Assembly: GCF_001659605.2 (NCBI RefSeq)
Contig: NC_035178.2
Location: forward strand, 2,783,091 to 2,847,090
Direction: 5' to 3'
DNA from: Manihot esculenta
Taxonomy: Eukaryota; Streptophyta; Magnoliopsida; Malpighiales; Euphorbiaceae
Length of the DNA stretch: 64,000 nucleotides
Of this stretch, positions 35,641 to 47,891 are shown piece by piece. The position numbers were made by a program, and so were the translations under genes. Each line of letters opens with the position of its first letter. Positions within the stretch are counted from its first letter, which is position 1. The notes under the pieces were generated by a model, which saw only the letters and a list, made by a program, of their open reading frames with translations, was not told the DNA's origin and made no database searches.

Positions 35641-36437
35641 TTTATTTTATAAAAAAAAAAACACCAACCACTTATTTCAATACTTGTTAATTTAATTATT
35701 TTAATTGTGTTTAGACATCTATAAATTTTAAATTTTAAAAATTCAATTAAAATCATATAAGTAACTTTTTACGATAAGATTTAATTAATAATTTGATATT
35801 TGAAACTCATTAAAATTTTTATATTTATTCATACTTAGTTCAAATTCAATTATCTTGAAAGTATTTAATTTTATGCATTTTAATTAATAATTTATCAAAA
35901 TTATATTTTTATTAATAATATTATATTTTAAAATTTAATCATTCTAAAAATATTAAATTAATTTTAAAAAGTATAAATAGTATCTCAATATGTGAATTTT
36001 TAATTTAAAATTAAATTAAAATATTTAAAAACTCCTTATCATAATAGATAAAGACATGTACATGGTTATACGATAACGGGTAGAATAGGAGTAAAAATTA
36101 TATTTTATGAATTCAAATATAATTAACTATTTTTTAATATGTAAAAACTCATTGAGAAATTAAAATTTAACCCGTTTAATTTGATATAATTCATTTTTGT
36201 AATAAAAGAGGTAATGCAATTAATATATACTCATTAATTGTGATATATTAATTTAATATAAATTTTAATTTAAAATCAATCATAGATAAATTAGGTTAAC
36301 TGGTACCATACTATACATAATCCTATTTCAATCCATACTAAAATACCCTTAAGGAAAATATCTATAAAAATTTTAAATTTTACACTATTTTACTATTCTA
36401 CTCTTAAATTTTTTCAATAAAAATATTTTATATTATC

Positions 36438-36670
36438 AGTCAATCATCAGTTTAGTCATAAGAATTATAAAATAATTGAGTGATTAGATCGTGAGATTGA
36501 TAGTCACTAAATCAATAGTCAATCATTAAGTCGATAGTCATTAAATCAATCGTCAGGTTAAACTGTTTAGTCGACAAGTTATTAGATCGTCAAATCGTTC
36601 ATTAAATCAGTCATCAAGTAGTCAATCATTAAAACATAAAATTATGAAATTTATAATTATTAGATCGGTC
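36438..36670. repeat. Degenerate short-period repeats (TCATTAAATCAATAGTCA type)
   Basis: Words such as GTCATTAAATCAAT, AATCATTAAGTCGATAGTC and TCGTTCATTAAATCAG recur irregularly about every 15-30 bases. It looks like a decayed minisatellite. Confidence 0.5.
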
Positions 36671-38423
36671 GTTATTCATATTTTTTTACGTTCAATCTTA
36701 AAAATATACATTAATTAATATATTTTTTATAGATTCAACTCTATTCATTGTATTTATCATTTATAATTATTAAAAAATAAAATTTATTTTTATTAGATTT
36801 CACGCCACCGCCGCTGAAGTGTGTAATCTCTTTTAACTCTATTAAACATATATGAGAGAATTTAAAATATAAATTAATATTTTTTTATTCCAAATCATTT
36901 CGATTTAAAATTATAACTCAGTTTATTAAATTTAAAAATATAGAAGTTATATTTAGATGATAAGGAAAATTTTTTAAAAAAATCAAAATTCTTTAAAACT
37001 CTATTTTTTATTATTTTGAGATTAAAGTTAGTGGTAAATGTCCCACCAAAAGAAAATTAAATAAATAAAAAAGAACTCAAAAGCAATTTTAAAATCAATA
37101 AAGTGAATCCAACCATAAGATTTGGTTTTATTATGGGAAAAAACAAACAAAATTCCTACAAGAGCAGGTGTTACTAGCTTTTAATTTCTTTTGATCTTCT
37201 TACACGATAAAGGATCAAGTAAACAAATTAAAGATATCATTTCTTTTTTCACCAAAGATACAATGATCTAATAATTCATTAGAAAATATCTGCTGAAATA
37301 CTTTACTTTACTTTGATAAATATATCATTTTCTTTTTATTTATTTCATCATTTTCTTTTTATTTATTTCATCATTTTCTTTATTACACATATAAATGAAA
37401 ACGTCACACAAACTTCCAGAGTGCAAATCCGAGTAGACTGCACACCAGTGAGAATGACAATTAACATATAATCACAGGAATTATTACAACAAAAGACAAC
37501 CTATGCAGGTTCTGCAACGACTGATTTATTTATTTGCACGAATGCAAAGTTGGCTAACCCTTGATACGGGAGTGACTGTAGCCATATTGCTCATTATTCA
37601 AAACAACAGGGCTGCAGCCGAGGTGATACGACAACTTTCAAGGGGGTCGTTTTCATATTTGTTAGTCCAATGCCAGGAGTCATATCAACAGCTGCATCTT
37701 CGGGAGTGGAAATTTCAAAAGCCTGCAGCAAAGTGGCTAATGTCAAATGCACTATGTGGAGCGCATAAGATGCCGCAGGGCATGCTCTTCTGCCACCTCC
37801 AAATGGAAGCAACTCAAAGTTTTGGCTCCTGACATCAACGTTCTTACGGGTTGTGAGAAACCTTTCTGGCTTGAACTCCATTGGGTCTGGCCACACACGA
37901 GGGTCCCTTTGTATCTTCCAAACATTAACCATTAGCCAAGTGTTTTTTGGGACATAATAGCCACCTATGGTGCAGTCCCGAGTGAACTGACGAGGCCCAG
38001 GGATAAATCCTGGTGGGTAGAGACGTAGCGTTTCTTTAACTATGGCTTGGAGATAAACAAGTTTGCTGATGTCTTTTTCATTCACTAATCGTTCCTTGCC
38101 AACAACTTTGTCGAGTTCTTCTTGTGCCCTTCTCAATGCAAATCGATTGTTCAGCAGTAGGGCAAGTGCCCACGTCATTGCAACTGTAACTGTCTCATAC
38201 CCAGCAATCATACTCTGCAAACAATTTTTGTCCATCAATTTCATAACAATCAAAATCAACCCTATAAGTCAATTAGTCTCATTCAATTTGTTGGAATAAT
38301 TTTCTCGAGAAGAATTTTTATGTTTTATATTTTATGTTCATAGGAGAATAATAAGAAGTTAACATTCTCACTAAAAATAATTTAATATAACTATTGTACG
38401 TAGATATCTACATAGATCCATCA

Positions 38424-38867
38424 TCATTTCTCATATTCAGAAAATAGAATTTATAGTGTGAGTGTAAGTTTAATCAGGGAGAATTACGTATCCCCTTCTT
38501 CTTCTTTGTCCTCTAGTGACGCATGACCGTCACCCTACTACAGTGTCACATGTCCATGTCGCACAGTCTCGTATATACGGACGTCCCAGCATACCCATCT
38601 CTGTCAGGCGGCTATTTAATTTTATTCCAGCGTGCGTGCTGATAGGGCTGTGGGGTAGCTGGGACTGCTCTCCTATCTCTTATCTTGTCACCGAGCTAGA
38701 CTCTCTTCTGATGGATTCAAGCCTAGGGTCAGTCCGGCTTGCTTGAACCCTAGGCTGGATGGCATAATGGTGAATCGGGTTGCTCAGTGAGGTATACTGG
38801 GCTTTGGGCCTGTCTCTTTTTCCAGGGTCCGGCCTCAGCCCAAGTGCTAGAAGTCCGGCAGTTATCA
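38424..38867 (-). repeat. Left LTR (3' LTR) of the intronic retrotransposon
   Basis: Matches 47442-47891 over its length with many substitutions (about 12 percent by eye). It ends GTTATCA, followed on the minus strand by the purine-rich AAAAGGGCATTT candidate polypurine tract. Confidence 0.8.
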
Positions 38868-39106
38868 AATGCCCTTTTACCTCCTCAATAGTTATTCCAT
38901 GAGTAATGATGGGGTAAATTCCTAGGTCCCAATTATGACCGCGCAACCCTAGGGAGGCTCCTGTCAAAAACGTCCTTTCTCTACCTTTACTCTTTTCAAA
39001 TTCAAACTCTCCGTCTCCCTCCAAACTCTTCTTCTCACTCTGCTCCTTGTATTTCGTCTTTCCTATGTCCTGCAAAATTTCTTCGAGGTACGTCTTCTGT
39101 TCTCTA

Positions 39107-40248
39107 ATGGCTGCCCCTAGAATCCATGATGTTGCAAATCTGAGGTCTACCATCACCACTGCCTCCCTTACCAGCTTCTTTTCTCGGGAATATCTAGATA
39201 CCTCCATCTATCGCATTAGGGCTCCCTACCGTAATGAGAGGATCGTTCTTCCCGTTCCTCCGCTGCCGGGCTTGATTAACTCCCAGCAGGATCACAGCTT
39301 AGTCTTTTTTGTCAAGTAATGCGATTTTGGTTTAACCTTTCCTTTTTCTCTCTTCTTTATTGAGGTTTTCCATTACTTCGGAGTAACTCCTCGTATGCTC
39401 TCACCCAACTTCATTCTTTTCATGTGTTTCTTTGAATCCATCAGTTTGTATTGGAGTTTTGCCATGTCTGCTGTCTTGTTTTTCACATTTTTCTGTTTGG
39501 TCAGGACCAATTATGGTTTTACTATTTTTCTCCCTGAGGAGGGTTGTCTATCTTCTCGGGGTATAAGGACTCCATTAAGGGCTGGGTTAAAAGTTTCGTG
39601 GTGGTGGAGCTAAAGGAAGGCTCTGGAATAACCTGGGATGTGGACCTCTCCTGGAGGGACGTCCCTCTAGATTGTAACAACCTTCCTTGGCTGCTCCTGG
39701 TGGACCAAATCTATCTTCTCCGACTGACCTCTAACTCGCGGAAGTATGATATCGAGAAGTGCATGTTCGTGTCCAGTCTTCGAAACTGCCAGAAAGTTGG
39801 TATTTGTTTGTTGATGTTTTGCCTTTTTTCCTCTGCCTTTTGTCTTTTTCTTGTACTTCTTTTTAATTGTTAGTTATTTTTGTTTTTCACAGCCTCTTCT
39901 ACGCCAATGGACAAGATTAAGCCCCTCAAGAACTTCATGATGCCCCGGGAAAACATGAGGGCCACTCTGGAGGCTTTCCGGGCTGGCCGGTCAGTGGCAG
40001 ACATGACCCGGGAGGTTTTCCATGCCATCTCCCCTCCCGTAGTTAGCCGGACTGCTTTCCCTGCCCCTGTTTCTTCCTGGGCGCTGGTGCCCGCGTCCAA
40101 GGGCTCTCATTCTGCAGCCTCCAAGGCTTCTACCCAAGGTAGGACTCCGGGCTCTTCTAAGTCCCCCGCGGCTTCAAGACCCAAGTCGACCTACTTTATT
40201 TTCTTGCCTTTGACTTATAATTTTTGGTGTATGACGACCTATAAATGA
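39107..40248 (+). pseudogene. Antisense ORF of the intronic retrotransposon (putative gypsy-type transposon domain)
   Basis: The ATG at 39107 opens MAAPRIHDVANL and runs to a stop at about 39319. In the next frame LTFPFSLFFIEVFHYFGVTP and the following ML.PNFILFMCFFE segment match the pattern of the plant 'putative gypsy type transposon' domain, continuing as GYKDSIKGWVKSFVVVELK to about 39799. A GT-AG intron (39800-39892) leads to an exon starting MDKIKPLKNFMMPRENMRAT with a Ser/Ala/Pro-rich tail. Intron position and exon start agree with the truncated copy at 32620-34300. Antisense ORFs are known in Tat-type elements; their role is not established. This copy carries frameshifts. Confidence 0.6.
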
Positions 40249-40279
40249 TTTAACAATAAGGGTATTCCACCTCGGTGTC

Positions 40280-41300
40280 TGCTTCATTTATACTTAGGTT
40301 ATTTTTGAATGTGTTACTTTCTTTGCTTTACCGAGCTACTAAGTCCTTTGAGACTTAATTTGATTCAAGTTGTAATTACTTAACTCATCTTCACTTTCTA
40401 ACTTGCGAGCTTCTTCTACCTTACGTTAACATAAAAAGCCTTAAGCTGTATGCTTACTTAACAAATCTCAACTTATTTAACCTACTTAAGTAACAGACTA
40501 AACTATCCTCCGCATGACTTTATCATATGGGTAAGTCCTGGCTGAGAGCTCGGAATTGTCATTAAGCATTTAACTCATAAATTTTTCCCATTCTCTCGAG
40601 TGTACTTATGTCACTTACTTGCGATCTTCTCAGAGCCATGAGCTCGGATATGTAATACTTAGTTTATTTTTATACATTTATCTAACAAACTCACTTGCGC
40701 TTGGGAGGAATGATCATCTTCATATATAAGCTTTCCCGCGTGTGGTGGTCCCTTGGGCCCGTCCGAGCTACAAGCTTGGATGCATTTTCCTTAGCGCTCT
40801 ACTTTTATTATAAATGCTTACAAGCTCTGATACTGTTTGTCATTTTTGTCCTATTTCGTTATTTGGTTTAGAGTCTGCCAACTCATCCAACCTGAAAGCT
40901 TGGTTGCTTTTTTATGCTGAGATCAGTTTTGTGCTTTTTGAGCTATGGGCTTGTCCGAGCTGCCATGGATTCGTCCGAGCTGTGAGCTCAGCTATTTTTG
41001 CATTTCGGCTATTTTTGCGCATTTATATTCTATGGGCCCACCCAAATGGCAAGCTTGGCCTTTTATTGCTTTCCATACTTAGCTTATCTTGTTAATCTAA
41101 ACCGCGAGATCAATTCTTTATTATTATTTTTTGCTTAGGCTACTTCGTGTGCCTATAGCCTGTGAACCTGTCCGTGTTGTGAGTTCGGGAGTTCGAAATT
41201 TTATTTCTTGTACTTAAGTGTCCTGAGCTCTTTCTATGAGGTCGGACTTAATTTCCTGCTTACGTGCTAAGCCTTATATGGGCTATATTTCAATCAGCCT
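40280..41300. other. Non-coding 3' internal region of the intronic retrotransposon
   Basis: GAGCTCG- and CCGAGCT-rich sequence without domain-bearing frames, resembling 2240-3500 of the other copy. It separates the antisense ORF from the tandem repeats. Confidence 0.5.
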
Positions 41301-41389
41301 ATTTGTTTAGCCTTAGCTTTTCATTTGAAGGGTGGCTCAAGGCCTTTATTTTTCCTTTGTTTGACCTTCCTCCTCTCAGCCGGTTTGTG

Positions 41390-41750
41390 GCACTGGTGGT
41401 CCATTTTTCAAGGCTGGTCGCCTACCTCACTGAGGGCTTCTTTCCCTTCTCAGCTAGGTTTTGTGGTGCTGGAGGTCATTTTCTGAGGCTAGTCACCTAC
41501 CTCACTAAGGGCTTTTTTCTCTCTCAGCTCGATTTTGTGGTGCTGGCGGTCATTTTCTAAGGCCAGTCACCTACCTCACTGAGGGCTTCTCTCTCTCTCT
41601 CAGCTCGGTGTTGTGGTCTTGGCGGTCATTTTCCAATCCCAGTCACTTACCTCACTGAGGGCTTCTCTCTCACTCTTTCAATTCGGCTTTGTAGTGCTGG
41701 CGGTCATTTTTCGAGACTGGTCACCTATCTCACTGAGGACTTCTGTATCT
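41390..41750. repeat. About 75-bp tandem repeat array in the 3' region
   Basis: The phrase TCACCTACCTCACTGAGGGC recurs at about 41418, 41493, 41567, 41643 and 41721 (spacings 75, 74, 76, 78). It is the same motif as the 160-bp array at 3640-5826 but with a shorter unit. Confidence 0.85.
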
Positions 41751-41849
41751 GTTTTGAGAATACTCGAGATATATAGAGAATAAAAATAGCATTTCTCATT
41801 CATTCATATTTTCAAAGTACGAAGTTTTTACATTGCACATTCCTTAGGG

Positions 41850-43077
41850 AAAATACTTCTTCAGGTGTTGAATATTCCACGCGTGAGGCTATGGGTTTCC
41901 TTTTAGGACTTCAATTCGGTATACCCCAAAGGCTTGACAGTTTTGGTTATCCTGAAGGGACCTTCTCAGGTTGGTGCCAACTTTCCCACTACTGCTCTCT
42001 TCCCCGTCGCTTCCAATCTTCTCAAGGCCAGGTCCCCTACTTTAGGCTCCTTTCTCTAACCTTGTGGTAGTAGTAGTGGGCTGCCTTTTATTGATAAGAA
42101 GCAGTACGCACTTGAGCCTCCTCTCTGATTTTTTCTAGGGCGTCCAGGTTGCTTCTCAACTTCTCTCCATTGGTGTCCTCATTGTTGAACTAAACGCGAT
42201 GAGTGGGGATCTACAGTTCTATAGGGACTACTGCCTCAGTGCCGAATGCCAAACCGAATGGTGTTTCCTTCGTCGACGTTCGAGGGGTAGTCCTGAACGC
42301 CCATAGGATATTGTTGAGCTCGGCCACTCAGTTTTTCTTTGCCCCATCTAGCCGCTATTTTAGTCCCTGAAGGATGGTTCGGTTTGTGACTTCCGTCTGG
42401 CCATTTGTTTGAGGGTGGGCTACTAAGGAAAACTTGTACCAGATGCCCATGTTCCTTGTGAAATCCTTGAAGGATTTGCAGTCGAACTGCTTGCCATTGT
42501 CGGATATGAGTGCCCTCGGTATCCCAAATCTGCAGATGATGTTGCTCCAAACGAAGTCTATTACTTTGCATGCTGTAATGGTGGGCACGGCCTCAGCCTC
42601 AGGCTACTTGGAGAAGTACTCCACTGCTATTGTTACGAACCTCTTCTGCCCCGTGGTTTTAGGGAAAGGGTCCAAGATGTCTATACCCTATTGTGAGAAT
42701 GGCCAAGGGCTTGATATGTTGGATTGTGGTGTAGCCGGGATATTAATGGCATTGGCAAATCTCTGACAGACGTCACATCTTCTGACGAACTCTTCTGCCT
42801 CTTTCTTAACTGTGGGCCAGTAGTACCCTTGCCTGAAGATTTTATTTGCCAACTTGCTTGCTCCTTCGTGCGCTCCACAGACTCCCTGATATCTCTCCTC
42901 CATCACCCTAGCCGCTTCCTCAAGACCCACACATTTGATCCACGGGCTGGATTTCCCCCTTCGATACAAGGTTCCCCTCACTGCCTGATAATTGGCAGCC
43001 TTGGCTGCAATTCTTTTTGCTCCTGTTTTATCCTCAAGCAACTTTTCGATCTCCAAATAATCCAGGTATGGGGTCAT
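41850..43077 (-). pseudogene. Integrase of the intronic retrotransposon (broken)
   Basis: From 43077 the frame carries the zinc-binding region (GAHEGASKLANKIF ... RRCDVCQRF). A different frame at 42588-42355 carries the core with ISDNGKQF and HPQTNGQTEVTNR, whose Asp and Glu fit the last two residues of the DD35E triad. The C-terminal part is readable with stops towards 41850. At least one frameshift separates the two domains, so no active integrase is expected. Confidence 0.8.
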
Positions 43078-43325
43078 CTAGCTCTGCCCTTCTTCGATTT
43101 GCACTATTGTGGTAGGTTTGTCAAAAGTAGGGATGTTGATGTGCTGTATGTACACCTCATCTGGAAGTTGTTCCAATTCTTCCTCAGATAACTGGCTAAG
43201 CAAGTCTGCTTCTTCGTTTTCTCTCTAGGTATCCTCAAATACTCTACAACAATTTCCTGCTTGCGAAGCTCAGTTTCTAGGACTCGAATCTTGGCCAGGT
43301 ACTTCTACATGATGGGCTCTCTTGC

Positions 43326-43574
43326 TTAGTATGCCCCAGTTACTTGATTTATTACTAGTTGGGAGTCGCTGCTTATTTTGAGGTCGATCGCCCCTACTTC
43401 CGATGCTATCAGCATCCCATTTATGAAGGCTTCATATTCTGCCATGTTATTAGAGGCTGTAAGCTCTAGGCGTAGGGTGTAGCAGACCTTGAATCCCTCC
43501 GGGCCTTTCAAAAGTATTTCAGCTCCACTGGCCTTACCGCTGGACACTCCATCGACAAACAAATTCCAGCTAAA
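43326..43574 (-). pseudogene. Second (archaeal-type) RNase H domain of the Tat-like element
   Basis: The frame reads FVDGVSSGKASGAEILLKGP, then ASNNMAEYEAFINGMLIA and SSDSQLVINQVTGAY. The order DG..., ...NN.AEYEA and DSQLV.. is the RVT_3-type RNase H fold with its acidic residues retained. It lies between the first RNase H and integrase, the position of the extra RNase H of plant Tat elements. It is flanked by stops. Confidence 0.8.
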
Positions 43575-43586
43575 CTCTCGTGGTGG

Positions 43587-45620
43587 CTAGTCTCCATCCC
43601 TTCCTTCAGCTAGGCTAGGAAACTCCCTATTCTGCCCTTGTTGTTCCTCATTGAAGGAGCACTCGGCTAAGAAGTCAACGAGGACCTGGGCTTTGATGGA
43701 TGTCTGAGGTCGGTATTGAAGGCAGTACGGGCTGATTTCGACAGACCATGCCAGCATCTGTCCTGAGATTTCAGGTCTGTGAAGAACTTTCTTCAGGGGT
43801 TGATCTGTCATCACGACTCTATAGTGGCTTTCAAGGTACACTCTGAACACCAACTTCTTTATGTTCTTGTACTTGACCTTGGCATCTTTGAGCACTTTGC
43901 TGACATAAAAGATTGGCCTTTGCTCCCCCCTTCTTCTCTCACCAGTACAGCACTTATAGCTTGTTCTGAGGCTGCCAGATATATCAAGAGTTCTTCCTCG
44001 GCTAGTGGACTGCTGAGCACATGTGATGAACTGAGGTATTGCTTGAGGTTTTTGAAGGCCTCTTGGCAAACCTCTGTCCATTCAAAGTTTGGGACTTTCC
44101 TCAGCTTTTTGAAGAATGGCAAGCACCGTTCTGCAGACTTTGACATGAATCGGTTGAGTGCTACCACCCTCCCTGTGAGCTTCTGCACATCCCTCACACA
44201 GGTCGGCTCTAGCATCTTCAATATAGCTTCCACCTTCTCTGAGTTTGGCTCAATGCCCTTTCCACTAACCATGTAGCCCAGGAATTTTCCTTCTCTGATG
44301 AAGAAAGTACACTTCATCGGGTTCAACCTCATTCTGTATTGTTCCAGCACCCCGAATACTTCTTTCGGTCGGCCAAGTGTTGCAGGAAGGTCTGGCTTTT
44401 CACCACCATATCATCCACGTATACTTCTATGTTTCTCCCTATCTGTCCCTTAAAGATTTTATTCATTAGTCGCTGATACGTTGCCTCTGCATTCTTCAGC
44501 CCGAAGGGCATGGCTTTGTAGCAATAAGTCCCATCTTCAGTTATAAATGAGGTCTTCTCTTCATCTGACCTGTCCATAGGAATTTGATGATAACTAGACA
44601 TAGCATCAAGGGACAACATGTAATCATAACCGGCTGTGGAATCGACCATTTTATTAATGTCGGAAAGGGGATAACAATCTTTGGAACAGGCCCGGTTCAA
44701 GTCGATAAAGTCTATACACATTCGATATTTGTCATTGGCTTTTTTGACTAGCACAGGGTTAGCTAACCACTGTGGGTACATAACTTCCCTAATGAACCCT
44801 GCCTCCTCTAACTTTTGAACTTCTTCTCGGGTAGCTTGTTGTTTCTCCTTCTCGAACACCCTCTTCTTCTGCTTTATTGGTTTTGCTCTGGAGAGGACGT
44901 TGAGCTTGTGGGTTATCACCTCAGGGTCTATTCCTGGCATGTCGAAAGGCTTCCAGGCGAAGCTTGAGGCATGTCCTCTGATAAGGGCCATTGTTGCTGC
45001 TTTCTGCTCTTCATCAAGGCTCGTGTTGAGGCTGAAGACTTTATCAGCTTCTTCTTCTAATAGTGGAAATGTCTCCAACTCATCAACGAGCTCCATTCTA
45101 GCCTCCTTCTTTTCATCCCAGACTTCCATGACCTCAGGGTTTACCTCCTCTGCTACTGCATTTGGTTCTGCCATCGTGGATAGATACACTGCCTGAGCTT
45201 CCTCCTGTCGTCCCCAGACTACCTCCACCCCTATCTCCATTGGAAACTTTATGGTCAGGTACATGATGCTGGTTACTACTTTAAAATCATACAGCACCGG
45301 CCTTCCCAAAATTATGTTGTAGCTTAATGGGATCTTCATCATCAGAAAGATTGCGTAGTGGGTGTGAGACAGGGGTGGTTCTCCCAACGTCAGGGCCACC
45401 TTCACCTTTTCCTCTACTACCACAGGTGTTCCCCCTATCCCCTTGACTAGGGCCTAATCTCTCACCAGCTGCTCCTCTGGTATTCTCATCTGCTGAAAGA
45501 CCCAGTAAGGCAGCAGGTTTACCTTAATTCTATCGTCTACCAGGATCTTGCGGACTCTGAAGTTGTGAATGATGGCTTCGATGAATAAGGCATCATCGTG
45601 GGGCATTTGGATCCCATGAG
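43587..45620 (-). pseudogene. Protease, reverse transcriptase and RNase H of the Tat-like element
   Basis: Protease remains lie at 45560-45424, with ILVDDRIKVNLLPY where an active copy would have DDG-S. The RT frame (45423-44329) includes MCIDFIDLNRACSKD, MPFGLKNAEATYQRLM and the catalytic YVDD with both Asp. A frameshift near 44350 moves the thumb and RNase H into the next frame (LGYMVSGKGIEPN, LTGRVVALNRF). A further shift near 43930 precedes RPIFYVSKVL and HRPEISGQMLAWSVE. Several domains are recognisable but the reading frame is broken at least twice. Confidence 0.85.
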
Positions 45621-45829
45621 TATCTTAGGGGGAAAAGGAAATGGTCACTGGGAAGTGCTCTACTATTTGCAGGACTTCGCTGCTACTCCCTTCTCCACTC
45701 TGGCCTTTCTTCTTCCTTCTCCTGCTCATCCAACCTCTAGTCCCTCCTATGATCATATTGATGGTTTCACTAGAGCCGTCATTCACTGGCCCTACTCCCT
45801 GTCTACGGGGCCTCTCTCCTTCTGATTTT

Positions 45830-47361
45830 TTCAACAAAGTTTCGGAGATGCCCCCTTTTGATCAGCCTCTCTATCTCATTGATTAGTCGGTAGCAGTTGT
45901 TGGTATCATGGCCGTGGGTTCGGTGATACTGGCAGTACTTATCTGGATCCCTCTGGCTGGCGTCAGCTCTCATGGGCTTAGGCTATTGGATGAAGTCTTT
46001 ATCCTGTACTGCCATGAGCACTTCGGCTCTAAATGCATTCAGAGGAGTGATTATCTCAGGGATCCGGGGCTGATATGTCCTCTATTCTCTCATATACCAA
46101 GGCTGCCTGTACATCTCATGCCCCCGATTCTGCTTCGTTTCTTGCCTCTCAGGCCTTCTCTCTTCTACGGCCTTTCCCCTGTCTCCGGCCTCCTTGGCAA
46201 ACATACTGGTGGTTAAGGCGTCGTCTTGCCTTATGTACTTCTCTGCTCTTTTCATTAGCCCCACCAAGGTAGTGGGTGGCTTCCTACACAGCGACCCAAA
46301 AAATTAGGGGAGGTAGTCTCCTTCTGCATGGCTTCCACCGCCCTTGCCTCATCCAACTCGGGGATTTGCAGGGCCTCCGAGTTGAAATGGGCCATGTACT
46401 CTCTCAGAGATTCATTTTTCCTCTGTCGAACTGTCTTAGGAAGATGGTCTTCCTCTTAGCCGGGACCACTGTAATGAACCGGCTGATGAATATGTTGGCT
46501 AGGTCCGCAAAGCTCCTAATGCTCCCTGCTTCTAGGCTGTTGAACCATGCCCTAGCTGGTCCTGTGGGGGTGGTGGGGAAAACTTTACACATTAGAACAT
46601 CTGAGAGAGTCTGGAGCTCTATGAACGTCTTATAGTTCAAGTTGTGCTCCCGGGGGTTTCCAGCACCGTCATAGGCTGCCATAGCTGGCATCATAAACTT
46701 CTTTGGGATGGTCTCCTGTTGGATCCACCCTGAAAAATGTGAGAATGTGGGTAGGAAAGTCTGGCTATTGTCATTTGCCCCTAGTTTAGCCAGGGGCTAT
46801 TCTTTCATTCTCTGTAGCTTCTAGTCTATATTTGTCTCCTCTTGCCTTGGCCTTTACTCTAGGCGATATCCCTCTTCCCATTCTTCGCTTTCCATCCTCC
46901 CTGCTGTCCCAGCAGAATAGCTCTCTGCTTCATCACTTTCAATAAACTCTCTCACCCTCTGACCTCTGGCTTTGACTGCCGGCTCATCTTTCCTAGCTGC
47001 TCCTCCGCTTCTTTCTCCCGCTCTCTGACTACTATGTTGGGGGATTTGGTAGTTGAAAGTGGATTGGGGTTCAGTGGCATTGAACCCTTCAGCTACAGGG
47101 GGTACATTCAACAGGGCATTGAGGCCCCTCTGTTGCAGCATCTGTCCCTGTGTTCTGTAGCTGAAGAGCCATGGCTTGGAGCTCTTGATCACACAAGGTT
47201 GTTTTGGATTGAATCCCTGCCGAGCTCAGCGATGGATTGAATAGTACGGGAGGTTGGTTTGATATAGCTGTGGGACTAGAAAATGAAAATTATTGACCTT
47301 CTTAAGCAGAGTTCAGGTCCTTTGGAGTGTTGTTGGTGTGATTTTCGTTGTGGTTTACCAT
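45830..47361 (-). pseudogene. Gag of the Tat-like retrotransposon (broken)
   Basis: An ATG at 47361 (MVNHNENHTNN) could start gag but meets a stop soon after. The capsid-type segment lies at 46694-46404 (GPARAWFNSLEAGSIRSFAD, ISRFI). RAEKYIRQDDALTTSMF follows in another frame, and a Zn-knuckle variant YCQYHRTHGHDTNNC with CYRLINEIERLIKRG lies at about 45945-45850. The order and the CxxH..H...C spacing are typical of Tat-lineage gag. Frame changes make it non-functional. Confidence 0.75.
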
Positions 47362-47421
47362 GTGAATCTCAGTGAGTGTTTACGGAAATGAAAATTCTGG
47401 TGACGGAAAGATCTCCTTCGC

Positions 47422-47440
47422 TTCCCACAGACTACGCCAA
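47422..47440 (-). other. Primer-binding-like site of the intronic retrotransposon
   Basis: On the minus strand TTGGCGTAGTCTGTGGGAA follows the LTR. Apart from a mutated GCC it equals the site of the element at 9221-9240. Confidence 0.6.
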
Positions 47441-47441
47441 T

Positions 47442-47891
47442 TGATATTATGAGATCCAGAAAATAAGTTTTACAGCGTGAGTGTAAGCTTAGTCAAGGAG
47501 GATCACGTATTCCCCTTTATCCCCTTCTTTTTTGTCCTCTAGTGACGCATAACCGTCACCCTGTTACAGTGCCAACTGTCTCTGTCGCACAGTCTCGTAT
47601 ATACGGACGTCCCAGCATACCCATCTTTGTCAGGCGACCATTTAATTCCCCTCCAGCGAGCGTGCTGATAGGGCTGTGGGGTAGCTGGGCATGCTCTCCT
47701 ACCTCTTATCTTGTCACCGAGCTAGGCTCTCTTCCAATGGATTCAAGCTTAGCGTCAGTCCGGCTTGCTTGAACCTTGAGCTGGATGGCGTGACGGTGGA
47801 TCGGGCTGCTCAGTGAGGTATACTGGCTTTGGGTCTATCTCTTTCTCCAGGGACCGGCCTTAACCCAGATGCTAGAAACCCGCCAGTCATC
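47442..47891 (-). repeat. Right LTR (5' LTR) of the intronic retrotransposon
   Basis: It begins TGATATTATGAGATCC and ends CCAGTCATC; partner of 38424-38867. It lies between gene E exon 1 and the rest of the intron. Confidence 0.8.

Larger units (their letters stand above)
34309..37593. other. Intergenic sequence between the truncated element and gene E
   Basis: No gene recognised. 34309-34420 matches 51266-51390. 34430-35000 is a less AT-rich unknown segment. 35160-35640 matches 54010-54550 near gene F and is described separately. From 36930 it matches the flank downstream of gene D. Confidence 0.4.
38424..47891 (-). mobile_element. Degenerate full-length Tat-lineage Ty3/gypsy retrotransposon in the intron of gene E
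   Basis: LTRs at 38424-38867 and 47442-47891 enclose, in minus-strand order: a primer-binding-like site, gag with Zn knuckle, protease, RT, RNase H, a second archaeal-type RNase H, integrase, tandem repeats, an antisense ORF and a purine-rich tract. The second RNase H, the 3' repeats and the antisense ORF are hallmarks of the Tat lineage. The flanks read CATCA on both sides (ends uncertain by a few bases), and gene D has the empty site near 27860-27875. All coding regions contain stops or frameshifts, so it is not autonomous now. Confidence 0.88.

Noticed and set aside
41390..41750. CRISPR-like array
   Set aside because: The units are contiguous 75-bp tandem repeats without unique spacers, inside a plant retrotransposon.
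1358..47891. Endogenous pararetrovirus instead of LTR retrotransposons
   Set aside because: LTR pairs, target duplications, primer-site motifs and integrase identify Ty3/gypsy retrotransposons; no movement or coat-type viral domains were seen.
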